Shown: positions 24,465 through 36,081 of the stretch, piece by piece
How the letters are laid out: each line of letters opens with the position of its first letter
Position numbering within the stretch: position 1 is the first letter of the stretch
Assembly (NCBI RefSeq): GCF_019578655.1
Contig: NC_063259.1
Span: 25,097,277 to 25,161,276 of the forward strand
DNA: 64,000 nucleotides
From: Ricinus communis
Lineage: Eukaryota; Streptophyta; Magnoliopsida; Malpighiales; Euphorbiaceae
Direction: 5' to 3'
Program-made: the position numbers and the translations under genes
The notes under the pieces: model-generated
The model's input: the letters and a program-made list of their open reading frames with translations, nothing else
Told to the model about the DNA's origin: nothing
Database searches by the model: none

Positions 24465-27400
24465 TTATTTTGTATTGATAATTAGTGTTTATAATAAGCA
24501 GTCTTATAGTTTATTGAGAGATCCATTTCGCAGTAAACTTATTATTATTATAGAAACGGTTTGTGCACTTGCGAGTACTGAATTAGACATATCAACAGTT
24601 GAGGAAATAATTAAGTTAAATTAAAATTATTAACATTTTCTATGTGTCATTATTTAATATACTACTCATAATTCAGGCACCATTTTATTATTCGAACTTA
24701 AAAAGATCATTATTTTTTCTGAATAAAGAAAAGGAACAGTTAAATGTGGAATTTAGTGGAAGGTGACATAAAGTAATCAATTCACAAGTCATAAATGAGA
24801 ATCTTAAAAGGGCCTTTGAAATTTTTGTTTGAAGGTTTATTATGAAACAAGGATAGAATTGTTGGTGGGTCAATTTAGTCTTGTCAAAGTGTATTTCTTT
24901 AAATAATCAAATATTAATTGCCAAAAATTTAGAAATTAACCACTGGGGCTGTGGCCACTGGCTAGCCTCCTTAACAGGTTAGCTGATGATCACCACAAAG
25001 TCATCTTCAAACTGTAAGCTGATGATCTTATTGTCAAGATGGATATGATAATAGGCTTGTAAGTTATAACCAATCACTAATTAAGTATCATTTTATTGCT
25101 AATTATTGATTATGTTTAAACTGTTCATGTTTTTAATCAAGCTCAATTTAATTGCTTAAATTTTCTCTAACACATATCTATTCTGAATTTGTAGACTTAA
25201 AATTATCAAGTTGGTCTAATCACTTCAAAGTTATAACTCATAAATAGCCCAATTTGACATTGATGTGGGTGTTTGGTTTTTAAAAATTTTAGATTTTTAT
25301 TTTTATTATTTAACTTATTTTTTTAAAAAAAGATATATTTACTCTAATTCTTAGAACTTAAAAGAAAATTTAAAAGTTATGAAAAAAAAAGTATAAAATT
25401 AACCCATAATAATAAATCATTAACAATAAGTTATTGATTACTCCATTCCCATGTGATCACCTGAAAAATTTTACTTCAATTAAATCAACTGATATTTGTT
25501 TTACTAATTATGTGTCACATGTATCACTCAAAATATATGGATGCTACATCAAATAGTCATTTTCTCCACAAACACACACCAAAAATATAAAAAAAGGAAA
25601 AAAAAGAAAGAAAAGAAAGATCTTATGAATTATAAATATTTAAAAACTAAAAAGAATTACAATTTACTATGGCATGTCCAAAACATAGAGCAAAAAAAAT
25701 GTTTAAAACTTTTTGTGGTTTATGAAAAAGAAAGAAAAACAAATCAAGAAAATAAAAAAAAAAGGTTAAATGGAGAAGAATCTTTCTTCTTCTTTTTATC
25801 AACACTAAAGAATGATGGGCCTTTTTCATTGGAATAGAGTGTGATTGTCTCAGGTTCTTTTTGTGTTTGAGGCTTTATATTGGAGATGCCACTTTTTCTA
25901 TTTCTATCAATTTAAGGACCTCCCTGAAAACCTAAAAACTTTTGTATATTTTCCCAAGTTCTTGGGAATTAAGTTAAGTTGATATAACCCCAACTCAAAA
26001 AAATAATTTATTTTTATTACACAGTCCTAGAGAAATTATATGAACAGCAAAAGAACTAGACTATGATTTTCAAAATTCAACAGCTTATTAAATCATTTTC
26101 CAAAATTCAATTTTTATTGTCTTGTTTGTGAGACTAGTCTCTCTCCAAGTGGATGCATTCTTTTTTTAATGTGTGCAGATGTTTAATTAATTAAAATAAT
26201 TGACTTAACTCTCTAGATTAAAAATAAATTAGATGATAAGATATACTAATGATATAAAGGACTATTATAATAATAGAAGAACAAAGTGGAGCAAATTTTG
26301 TTTTGAGAAAAAGGAAAAAATTAAAGTGATAATATGTGTAATTATGGGATTTAAAGTTATAAAATCTGTATTCAAAATAAAGTTATTAGGGTTTGAAATA
26401 TTATGCAATGCAACCTTTCAAGAATATGTATCTTTTGAAAATTAACTAAAGTAACTTCTCCTTTCTCTTAACATTATAAATATATAAATATTAGAAATAT
26501 ATGTCCCAAAAAATATTTTCATTTTCAATATTCAATTATTATTATTACTTTTCTAAAATATTTTTTATTAAAAAGCTACAATTTTAAAATATTAAATATA
26601 AAAATTATTCACATGTAATAAAATCTATACTAATTAATGAATAATTACTTATTAAACTAATAATTAAAAAACAAACTATAATTTGGGACTGCCTAAAAAA
26701 GACAATGACGGATAAGTGCCTGACTTCTCTATATTCAGTCAAACCTTATCTTCCCCTTTTACCGACTTTAGTTGATTGTCTCTTCAGATTTTGTCTCCCA
26801 CGTTTATATATATTAATTTTTATAAATAGTAAAATATTATTTAAAATTAGAATTCGAACTGAAAATTTTAATAAAATTAAATTTAAAATTAGATAAAGAA
26901 TTTTAAACTCATAGTCTGCTCATACTTTATACTGAAAGCAAAGTGGACAATAATTGTCTCCGTGTATATAATTCATTGGTTCTCTAATCATACCAATAGT
27001 AATAATAATAATAATTGAATTTAGAAGTCAGTCTTCGAGATAAGGAAAAGTCATATGGTAGTCCAAAAATATTTTGATCTCAATGATTAAAAGAAAATGC
27101 TATTATCTACATTAATTAATGCTAGATAATTTAGTTGATCCATATTATGTCTTCAAGACGACGTAGACTTTATCTCCTATGTATTTTTAATAAATAATAA
27201 ACATTTTAATTCCTCAATTTGTGGTTCAAGCTTCGTACTCACCCATCTAAATTTTCAATTTATCAATTCTAAACTCTTTTATATGATCAATCACATTTTC
27301 TCAATACAAATAATCATAAAAATTGACTAAATTTCATTTTTACTGTGCATGGATGAAGAATAATAAAAAAATAAAATTAATTTTAATTATGTTTCACTAT

Positions 27401-28767
27401 TATTTTTTATTTTTTTAAAGAATATGGTGATAGAAGATGAATGAATATCCTTTATTATGATTATACCAATTTAAGATGTAAAAAAGTAAGAAGACACTAA
27501 AATTTAGTTAGTTGTTATTATTAATTCCTATAATTTTAATAAAAAAAGTTAAAATCTAATTAATTCTTCATTCTTTTCTTTAATTATTATTCTTCTACAT
27601 TGCCATAAGCAATTGATGCTATTCGAGTAAAAGTGAAGAAGTAGCTCAAATTTTTCAATACATTAATTATGAGCTACTTTCTTAATTTTATTTTAATAGC
27701 AATAATTATGTATTAAATGAATAATTCTTTTTCACGATTAAATGTATTGAACAAAAATAATCGACTATGTGAGAGAGCAAAAATATCTGTAGATTTAAAA
27801 AGACAGAACTTCCAGAATCACATATCTATGAACTGAACGATGTTACCGCAATCTTTAGTTGCCTGCGAATACAGGCTCAGGCAAGCTAGTTCCTCGTAAG
27901 CACAACGATAGAAAGACAAGCAACTATGACTCCAATCCTTCGGTTTTCATATTATAATAAGGAGTTCATGTTCATACTGATACATTCATTCTATGCCATT
28001 GGATGTATGTTGGCACATTTGTGTAAAAAAAAAAAAGTAAAAAAAGAAAAAGAAAAAGATAAGAGTACCAAAAGAGAAAAAAACATAGCTAAGCATAAAA
28101 TCAGAACCAACTTAAAGTGAATAGTAATTTTAGAAGGATAGAGAACTAAAGTATTTTTGAGATAAACCTCAAAAGAAAAGTTTGTTGAAATTTTCCTTTA
28201 AAGGATCCAAAGAGAACTTCATTGATCCATTTGAACCATGCAAATTATTACATTGATACAGATTTGCCTTTTTTAATATCTTTTGAACTTTCTTTTTCTT
28301 AAAAAACAATTCACCCATTAAGGAAACTTCTCTTATTTCCTCTGTGCCTATCCTTAAGCAACACATTTCTCTGCCTTATTTGAAATCTCAATTTTAAAGC
28401 CTTCTTTTGTTGAGTAAGTTATGTTTGGTACCTACTCTTGAGTCTCAAAGTCCTCTTTTCTCACCATTCTTGAAAATGATATTCGATAATGATTCCTAAC
28501 ATTCTAAAATTTTACTTCATTCCATTTTCTTTCGGAATTTTTTTAGTTGAAAAATATTAATGGGTCACATATAATATAGTAAATTAACAAATCATATAAT
28601 ATATTTAAAATACATACAATAAATCGTAATTATATTTGATGATTATTTAATAATTAACATGGTAATTATTCTGTATAAATAAAATATGTCTACAAAGTTA
28701 TAGTAATAATTTCTCAAAAACTGCAGCCTTAAATTTCTAAAAGCATCGTTCCGTTCCATTTTTCTGT

Positions 28768-29060
28768 GCCCAATCACCCAACCAGTCTACAATCCACGTG
28801 GAAATAAAGTGGATAAAGCGAAACATCCTTTTTACATTCAAATTACGAATGTGCCACCCTTAGTCATAATTACTATATTACCCCTACCATTGGCTGTCAT
28901 TTTCTCGCATTCTCGCTATCTTAAGTTAACTCTTCGTTGATTCTTTTTTTTTTTTTTTTAAAGAAAAACAAAAGAAAAATCTGTGCGTAGCGACGCGGAG
29001 GTTTCCGGGCCATTGCTTATCGAGATTTCAATCAGTTGTGCTAGGAAATAGACTGTTTTA
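28768..29060 (+). promoter_or_regulatory. Orphan promoter-like island without a downstream gene
   Basis: In otherwise AT-rich DNA this stretch holds CCCAATCA (a CCAAT-box-like site) near 28769, a palindromic G-box CCACGTGG at 28794-28801, and a GC-richer segment around 28981-29015. No reading frame with coding character follows on either strand. It may be the remains of a gene's 5' end or the promoter of a non-coding RNA. Only the motifs are seen; function is inference. Confidence 0.25.
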
Positions 29061-30752
29061 GTGGACGCGCATCGATTAGTTAAAAGATGATTTATTTATT
29101 ATGGAAAGTGATTTTTATTTGTCCTATTTTAATATTATTTCAGTATCTTCTCATTTAATATTATTATTTTTATATTGTGACTAAATAAGCACTGATTTTT
29201 AATGATAGAGTTAATTCTTAATTGATAAATTAACAAACTAATTAATAGAATATTTTTAAAAATATTATAAATTCAATTGACAAGTTATTTTATTTTATCT
29301 TTTATAAAATTAGAGAATATATATTATTTTTATTGTCATTATGAAATTATAATAAATTACTATGTTGATATAGAATTATATTCTTTTTATGATATTAAAG
29401 TAAATTGAACGATAATTATTTTAAATTATTATGCTAGTTAAAATTATTATTCAATTAAAGTGATTTATTAGTTAATATATTAATGTATTTGTATAAACTA
29501 ATATTAAATATATAATAAATACGAAAACTACATATCATCGGTATTATGTATGCCTCTATCAAACTATATTTATATATGAATATTACTAATACATGTAAAC
29601 AATGTTTGATGCAATGGTGTTTTTAAAAAAATGAATGATGTAGAATATTAAGAATAAAAAAAAGATGTCCTATCAGATGACACCATTAAAAAAAAATTTA
29701 ATTAAATAATAGTTTTTGTTAAAAATAAGATTTATAAACAGAAATAAATAATTTTGACGTCAAAATACCTTTGTCGGAAAGCTTTGGGCAAAATGGCCCA
29801 AGGAAGTGGCGGCCCGCTGGAGTCTAATGTAGTTTGTTTTCTCCTAGGAAACTTCTTGCAGCCCGTCTCGATTTTCAACACAAAACGTTGTAGGTACCCA
29901 TCTAAATATGGTCATGGATGGCTAGAAAACTTGCTCTTTTATAATTAATATATTTAATTAATTAAACAATTATTAACTATTTAAAAAGAAATGGAGCTAA
30001 TTTCTCAAGAATTTATAAATTAATAGAAATTACTAATTTGTTAAATATTAAATATAAGAGACTAAATGATAGATTAAGGGTTTGAAAATTTTTTGGATGT
30101 AGCATTTGTGTGAACATTTTCTGATGGGTTGTATTTGGAGGCAGTGGTAGCTTTAAGTAACCTCACCATGTCCATCTTCTTGGATAAGAGATGCCTTCCT
30201 TTTTAGTGATTGGAACTTCCTAGCTACTATATTAAAAATAAAATAAAAAATCAATTTAGTGATTTTTCTATGTATTGGCTAGATACGAATATCTCTATTA
30301 ACAATAATTTTAAATAAATTTATATATATATATATATATATAATATTTTTTTATTTAGAATTTTTAGTTCGTAAGAGATGATGTAAATTTGAAAATTTTT
30401 ACTTTTAAAAGTGATGCTTTTGCCGCTCAATCTATATATCAATTAAAAATTATAATTACAAAAACTAATAAAACTTGATAAGAAAATTGATCCAAATCCA
30501 ATGAAAATTTAAGCTTTTTAGATACACATGTAAATTCTTATTTATTTATTTATAGTCTTGTATTTTTTTTTAATATTTAACTTATATACTTTTTATCTTA
30601 TGATATTAGTTGGGCGAGTGAACTAGCAGAACTCAACTAAATCTTGATTAGAATTACAAAACATCAGGACAGGGAATGAAAAGAACTTGTTGTCTACAAG
30701 GAGGCTGCAAAACAATTCAATTCAATTCATAGTTGTACTTGTAATAGGTGGA

Positions 30753-31225
30753 TCAAGTTGATGATTGATCATCAACTGGGTACTTCCTAGCATTTTTAAC
30801 AATCTTTGTCATTGCAGCCTGGCCAAGATCAAGCCCACATACATCAGCAAGACGAATAAGATAGAGCAAAACATCAGAAAGCTCTTCCTCCAGATGCTCC
30901 TTATCAGCAGAACTCCAATTTGGTAGCCCTTTTGCAACCTCTCCTTTCCATTGGAATATCTCTGATAGCTCTCCCACCTCTCCTACCTGCACATTCAGAG
31001 GCAAATAACGTATTCAAATTCTATTCTTCTGTTCTATCTAAACCTTAGAAAAAGGAAAATAGAAAAACATGTAGTTTAAAAGGGTCTTACAAGTGCCAAA
31101 AGGAGATTTCTAGGACTGTGATATTGCTCCCATCCTCTAACTTCAGCAAACTCTGCAACTCTATCTCTAAGTTCTTGAAGGGATACATCCTTGGACTCTC
31201 TTGCATACTCACATGAACCCTCCAT
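30753..31225 (-). CDS. MazG-like dCTP pyrophosphatase (DCTPP1 family)
   Basis: Two exons on the minus strand, 31091-31225 and 30753-30986, joined in frame to give 122 residues, the usual size for this plant family. Exon 1 reads SLQELRDRV, then WEQYHSPRNLLLAL; exon 2 continues VGEVGELSEIFQWKGE. The metal-binding ExxE motif is E48-E51 and the second acidic motif EExxD is at 79-83 (EELSDVLLYLIRLADVCG). These are the hallmarks of all-alpha NTP pyrophosphatases, which split dCTP and modified dNTPs into dNMP and pyrophosphate and so cleanse the nucleotide pool. No transit peptide is evident, suggesting cytosol or nucleus. The start is the ATG in exon 1; without that exon the N-terminal helix would be missing. 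Substrate choice is inferred from the family. Confidence 0.92.
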
Positions 31226-33186
31226 ATATGTGTTTCTCCTCTTATAATTAGTTGTATCTCACTGTTCATCTTGGTTATGCATGTTAAAATTTATAGATGT
31301 GGAGAGATCAAGGGTAAGCTGTAATATTTAGATTTTTATTTATTTATTTAATTTTTGTTTTTCCATTATTGGACGTAACTAAATTAGTGAACTATTGTGC
31401 TAGTGGAGAAACACTTTGAGTGTTTGTAGCCCAACAGACATCATGTGAGGTATGCGAAGGTGTCTCCATGACTTGATATCACTTACTTAAATTCACTCCA
31501 ACCTGCCATAAAAGTTCTCTTTTTCAGCAAGGATTTTTACACGAAGACATTAATTTGGTCTCTCTCTATATATAACTCTACACAGATATACCACCTTTTA
31601 ACTTCTTCATAGAATCTAGCAATATAAACAGCTCTGGGACTCACCAATAAGTGTCTGCTAAAATGGTGAATCTTAGACATGCTGTACTATAAAGGGCTAT
31701 GGCAATATAGTTCAAATATGGACAATAATTAAGTATCATGGGTGATGATGCACCCATCTCGGACATTGCGATTCCGATGTGGACAAATTTTTTCGACATC
31801 TAATATCAATCAAGCCAATCAGCTCAGTGAAACCCAAGTGCATGTTTGTGTCTGCTTGCTTGAATCTATCTCTACAAGCGTCTTGAAAATTGGCATATTA
31901 TTTTATTATAATAAGATAGTCTAATATTGTCATTTCTTCCACCAATGTGATCCTCAAAGTAGATGGCTCTATCTGGAATTTTGTCATCTACTGCAAATTG
32001 CAATGGTACCAAACCATTTGCTCTCTTCTTTGGATGAGGCTTCCCTTGGTGTGCTTTACGGGGATATATATCCGCTTGCACTGAAATGGAAAGTAGAAAT
32101 ATGATATGACAAGGGGATATAAGATTTTTTATAAAATTAAAAAATCAAATATTATATGTATACTTTTAAATCTGGAACAACTAAAAATTAAGAATATTTG
32201 TATAATAAGAAAATTAATAAGAAAGAGTTAAGAATTATCTATAAATAGAAAGAACATTAAATTTTTTTCTCAAAATAGAAAATCCAACTAAACAGAATTT
32301 TTTTTTTAAAAAAAGATTCTTAAAATTTCTAAAAATAAATAAAAAATAATAGAAAAAATATTTTAAAGTTTCTGAAACATTTTCCTAAAAATTTCGATGT
32401 CTGAAACATGTCCAACACGGAAACGTAACCCATTTTAAAGTTTATGTAAAATCTAATCAGCTTGTATAAAAATTCTAGTTTATTAGGAAACTATTGAAAA
32501 TTATATAAGTTGGACATTGTTGATCATATACGGTAGAGATTAAAATGAAATGGTTAAAGATAACCATTTGATCAAGTTAATGGAAGAATTCGAAAGAAAA
32601 ACTTTGATATTTAGAGTCAGATTTTGAGACTTTGACTTCAAAAGAATCTTATACCAAAGAAATTTACCCTTAAATAAGTTAAGACCGACCCTATTCTAAA
32701 AATTAAGATTACGAGAGCTCAATTTAAAGTGGATACTTACTTTTAACCTATAAAACAGTTGTAACAGAATTGTTAACCTGACCATATTCTTACAAAGGAG
32801 GCAACAGTTTTTCTCTCATTATGTTTCTCCCTCAAGATAAGTATGAATATTCTTAAAATAATTTACTTGATGATAAGTTATTGTCTACTTATTTTTGCTA
32901 TTACATCATCAAACAACTTTGGGCAAAGAGTCCATTGAGCCTCCTGAGTGTGTGTTTTCTGTATTTGCAAGTCTTTACACACCTTGTAGAATGACCTAAA
33001 CTTGACTGGAACCATCAATATTTTTCTACGAAATTAGCAGACTAATTTGAGTTGGTAACTCAAATCATTTGTTAAAGACATTCTGACTTGGAAGTTTTGG
33101 AAAAAGAAAAAGAAACAGAAACAGAGAGAACCTATTGTTTCAGAACTAAAGAAAAAGATAACTCTGGTGCACCAATGTTACTGGTT
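31226..33186. other. Intergenic region, mostly without recognisable genes
   Basis: Lies between the pyrophosphatase gene and the zinc-finger pseudogene, both on the minus strand. It includes a coding-like orphan fragment at 31920-32080 listed separately. The rest is AT-rich with no recognised family. Confidence 0.4.
31920..32080 (-). pseudogene. Orphan exon-like open fragment of unknown family
   Basis: On the minus strand a good acceptor (CCATTTCAG) is followed at 32080 by an open stretch of about 53 codons. It includes AHQGKPHPKKRANG and VPLQFAVDDKIPDRAIYFED. Base composition is more balanced than in the surroundings and the protein text is not the usual AT-rich noise. I do not recognise the family. 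It could be a decayed exon of the neighbouring zinc-finger gene, a captured exon in a transposon, or chance. Confidence 0.3.
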
Positions 33187-35188
33187 TCATTGTCGAGAGA
33201 CAGTAATACAGCAAAGGTGCATCTTAAACAAAAGGTCATCATTGCATTTAATATTACAAATTTCGCATATCTTTTGTTGTATTACTGTCTCTCCACCATT
33301 TTTCCTAACAAGTTCTGCTTTCGCTAGTACAATTGCGTGCTTTTGACCTTCCAAGTGTGCCTTGAGCGCGTCTTCATTCATGCACCAAATTTTACACAAA
33401 CCACACCAGCCGCTGGTTTGCTACCTCACAGCGCATTTCACAATCTCTTGAACCAAATTTCAGCGCCTGCAGTTTTAGCTTGTGTTTCTTACCTTTTAAG
33501 TGCTCCTTGTAGTTAAAAGAACTCCCACAGAAATGGCAAACTTTGCAAAACGCAAGATCCATTCGATGCTTAAGTTCATGTGGCGTTGGAGCTGGCAAGA
33601 GCTCAAGGCTGTCTGTTAATGCTTGCCGTTTTATTCCCGAAATCCTGGGACTTTAACCTAAATTTAACCTTGGGCTAGGACTTGCACTGGGAATTGAACT
33701 TGAAGATTGCACCTGAAATAAGTGATAATTTTGTTCATAAGATAATGATCCAGAACCAAACTGTTGCAATGGTTTGCCGATTCAGCTCAAAAGCATTTGA
33801 AAAAGGAAGAAGACAACAAAGAGAACAAAACCTTATATTTTTGGTTCACAGATTCAAATCACTTTAAATTTAAATAAACTTAGGTGTTTGGTGTTCCGCA
33901 ATCCAAAACACCATGTCTGTTTGATCTCCTCGCTGTGACTTGGTCATCTGTTTTACATCAACTTACTGTTGTCGAGACAATGGCCATATATATTCTGATA
34001 GCAATTGTAGTTTGTTCGAGGCCCTACCCCTGCACTAATCGAGGAGCACTTTGTGCACTAGATGAGCTCTTTTTAATCACACTTCATTTAAAAGATCATT
34101 CAATGTTTATTAAATATCCAGAAGCAAATTCATTATCACAAGATTAGTACTCACATCACAACTTAAACCAGCCCTCGATATGGAGAGTAGTAACAACAAA
34201 TGGTAAAATTTTTCCACAATCTAGTTACTAAACAGATGCTTGGAGAAAAATGACTTCATGTGAAGTTCTCTGCTAAGCATAGTGTCATCTGCCTACCCTT
34301 TACCTTCATCCTGAATATAGCAATCATATCATGAAACAAGTCATCTTCACCTCTTCCTAATTCTAGAGTGAAGTCTGGAAATTTCTCCATTCAAATATCA
34401 TATGTGAATTCCTCTGCTAAGCATAGTGTCGTCTGTCAAACTCTCATGACTGTTTAACAGGATTAACAAAAGCAAATCCAAATAACTCTTATAGTCCTTG
34501 CGCATACAAAAAGTGTTCATACTCTCTTCAGTGTTTCAAATGACAATGGCAGATAAAATTTACTTTCCTAAAGAGCAGATTACTATTACATTTCTCACCA
34601 AAGTCTTCCCTGCAATATATCTTAAGCTGTCATTACAGTTCCACATTTTCTAAGAAAATCATCGAAAAAATTCTGCCAATAATAGGTTTTAAGACACTGA
34701 AACACTTTGAGAATCCACAACAAGGGACATCTTGATGATTGATGAAGACGATGAGAGTAATCCACACGATCATCATCAGAGAGAACAATATTCTTGCAAA
34801 AAGATATAATTTAATTCAACAATCATCAATGCCCATATACATCATGGAATTACAAATACGTGTAAATCATCTAATTGAATATCAACCCGCAGAAAAGCAA
34901 TTACCAAACATAAATTTTTGAGATACTTCTGACCAATGTGATTCAGATATAAATATAAAATACTAGTGAGAATATACAACAAATGATAAACAGGCAAAAC
35001 AAGTGCAATTAGGGCTTAAAGAACCATTTTGTTATCATTGCTCAAAAGCAGAATTTATACTTCATAGCAAAGATTCTCACCTCCATTGGTATAAGGTCTC
35101 TGCAAAAGTTGGAATCTGGAGGTAAATGTAAAGCAGCCATCTTTCTCCTATAAGCCAACTCTCTTTGAATAGCAAGCTCCACTGACAT
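33187..35188 (-). pseudogene. Broken U1-type C2H2 zinc-finger gene
   Basis: Exon 1 (35081-35188) encodes 36 residues with ELAIQRELAYRRKMAALH, ending at a clean donor (ATGGAG|GTGAGA). Exon 2 starts at an acceptor (TTATTTCAG) at 33712 in the matching phase. After 19 codons there is an in-frame TAA at 33653-33655. The same frame then resumes with RQALTDSLELLPAPTPHELK and a first finger ending FNYKEHLKGKKHKL. The second finger (WCGLCKIWC..ALKAHLEGQKH) lies in another frame, so a frameshift falls near 33410-33425. A third finger (ICEICNIKC..LLFKMHL) loses its final histidines. Such proteins (zf-met/JAZ type) usually bind RNA or DNA-RNA. One stop and one frameshift could be sequencing errors, but both plus a truncated third finger favour a pseudogene. 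Confidence 0.7.
34257..34437. repeat. Imperfect 37-bp direct repeat in the zinc-finger intron
   Basis: Copies at 34257-34293 and 34401-34437 share CTCTGCTAAGCATAGTGTC and a preceding ATGTGAA, with few mismatches, 144 bp apart. It may be part of a larger decayed duplication. No function is evident. Confidence 0.7.
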
Positions 35189-36081
35189 AACATTAACTCA
35201 GTTCATGTCAGCCATTGCTCCAATATTTTGGCGTACCCTCTTAATCCAAACTTAGAATTCCTTAACATAAATAGTATAAACAATCTTCAATACAGAAAGA
35301 ATTTTTAACAGACGCACACTTCCACGGTATAAAATGAAAACTTTTGGTTAGATTTTATAGTACTCATTTATCATAACCCACATGAGGAAACACCCCAACA
35401 GTCAGAACCCATTTTCATACGGAAACTCATTTCTAAAGTCCAAATAAGGAAGAACCCAATCATCGAGAACCCTTCTTCTTTAAAAGTTCACACTTTCCTT
35501 GTTTCAGGGCTTAAGAGCTAAAGAGGGAGAGAGAAAGAGAGAGAGAGAGAGTGTGAAGGGTCATTTAGTCTACTTTTTTTCTAAAGGAGAATGGCGCGAG
35601 GAATCGAATTCCCGTGCAGACACACGTACGGCGATTCATTGTGGATATGCTTTCTGGTTAATAAAGTCTCGTTGAACTTAATTTTATTAATAAAATCTAA
35701 TTATGAATAAAGATCATGTTTATATTATTTTTATGATCTCAATTTTATCGTTATTATAATTTGGCTGGTATACATTAGTAATTTTGTTAATGGATGCCAT
35801 TGCCCATCTGAAGTTTTATAAATGCCTAGATTAGATAATGAACAGACTAAAAACCCAGTTAGCAGCAGAGTGCAAATTAATTGTCTTCTTGTTCATGGGA
35901 GGAGGAGAAGCAGAGATATGAATAAGCTAACTTTCAATTCCGTATATCAACATGAAAAATGCTTTGTGTACAAGAAAAATCATCTAAAACAAAAACCTGT
36001 GTGTTGTGTACAAGTATAATCTTTGTGGAAATAAATTAATTTTAAACACCCTAAAAGCCAAAAACCTATTGACATTTTGAA
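35189..36081. other. Upstream region of the zinc-finger pseudogene and 3' flank of the receptor kinase
   Basis: A GA-rich run at 35523-35552 (CT on the gene strand) lies about 340 bp above the pseudogene start, in the position of a leader or core promoter. The rest up to the receptor kinase stop codon shows no gene. Confidence 0.5.

Larger units (their letters stand above)
22344..30752. other. 8.4-kb gene-poor AT-rich region
   Basis: No gene was recognised on either strand across this stretch. All open frames are short and have the Lys/Asn/Ile/Phe composition of random AT-rich DNA. It contains a TA microsatellite with a T run (22715-22772), two tandem duplications listed separately, and a less AT-rich island at about 28740-29060 with promoter-like motifs. 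Confidence 0.55.

Noticed and set aside
27859..27884. Small inverted repeat TTGCCTG..CAGGCAA
   Set aside because: Seven-base arms with a 12-base loop are expected by chance at this scale and no element or RNA gene could be built around it.
29754..29948. Plus-strand 64-codon frame in a less AT-rich patch
   Set aside because: No family resemblance, no start context and no neighbouring exons; considered chance.
33884..34147. 87-codon plus-strand frame
   Set aside because: It lies in the zinc-finger pseudogene intron, has no recognisable domain and no promoter or splice context.
35590..35625. tRNA-like segment with GGAATCGAATTCC next to GGCGCGAG
   Set aside because: The T-loop-like text has no matching acceptor stem, D-arm or anticodon arm in the expected spacing on either strand.
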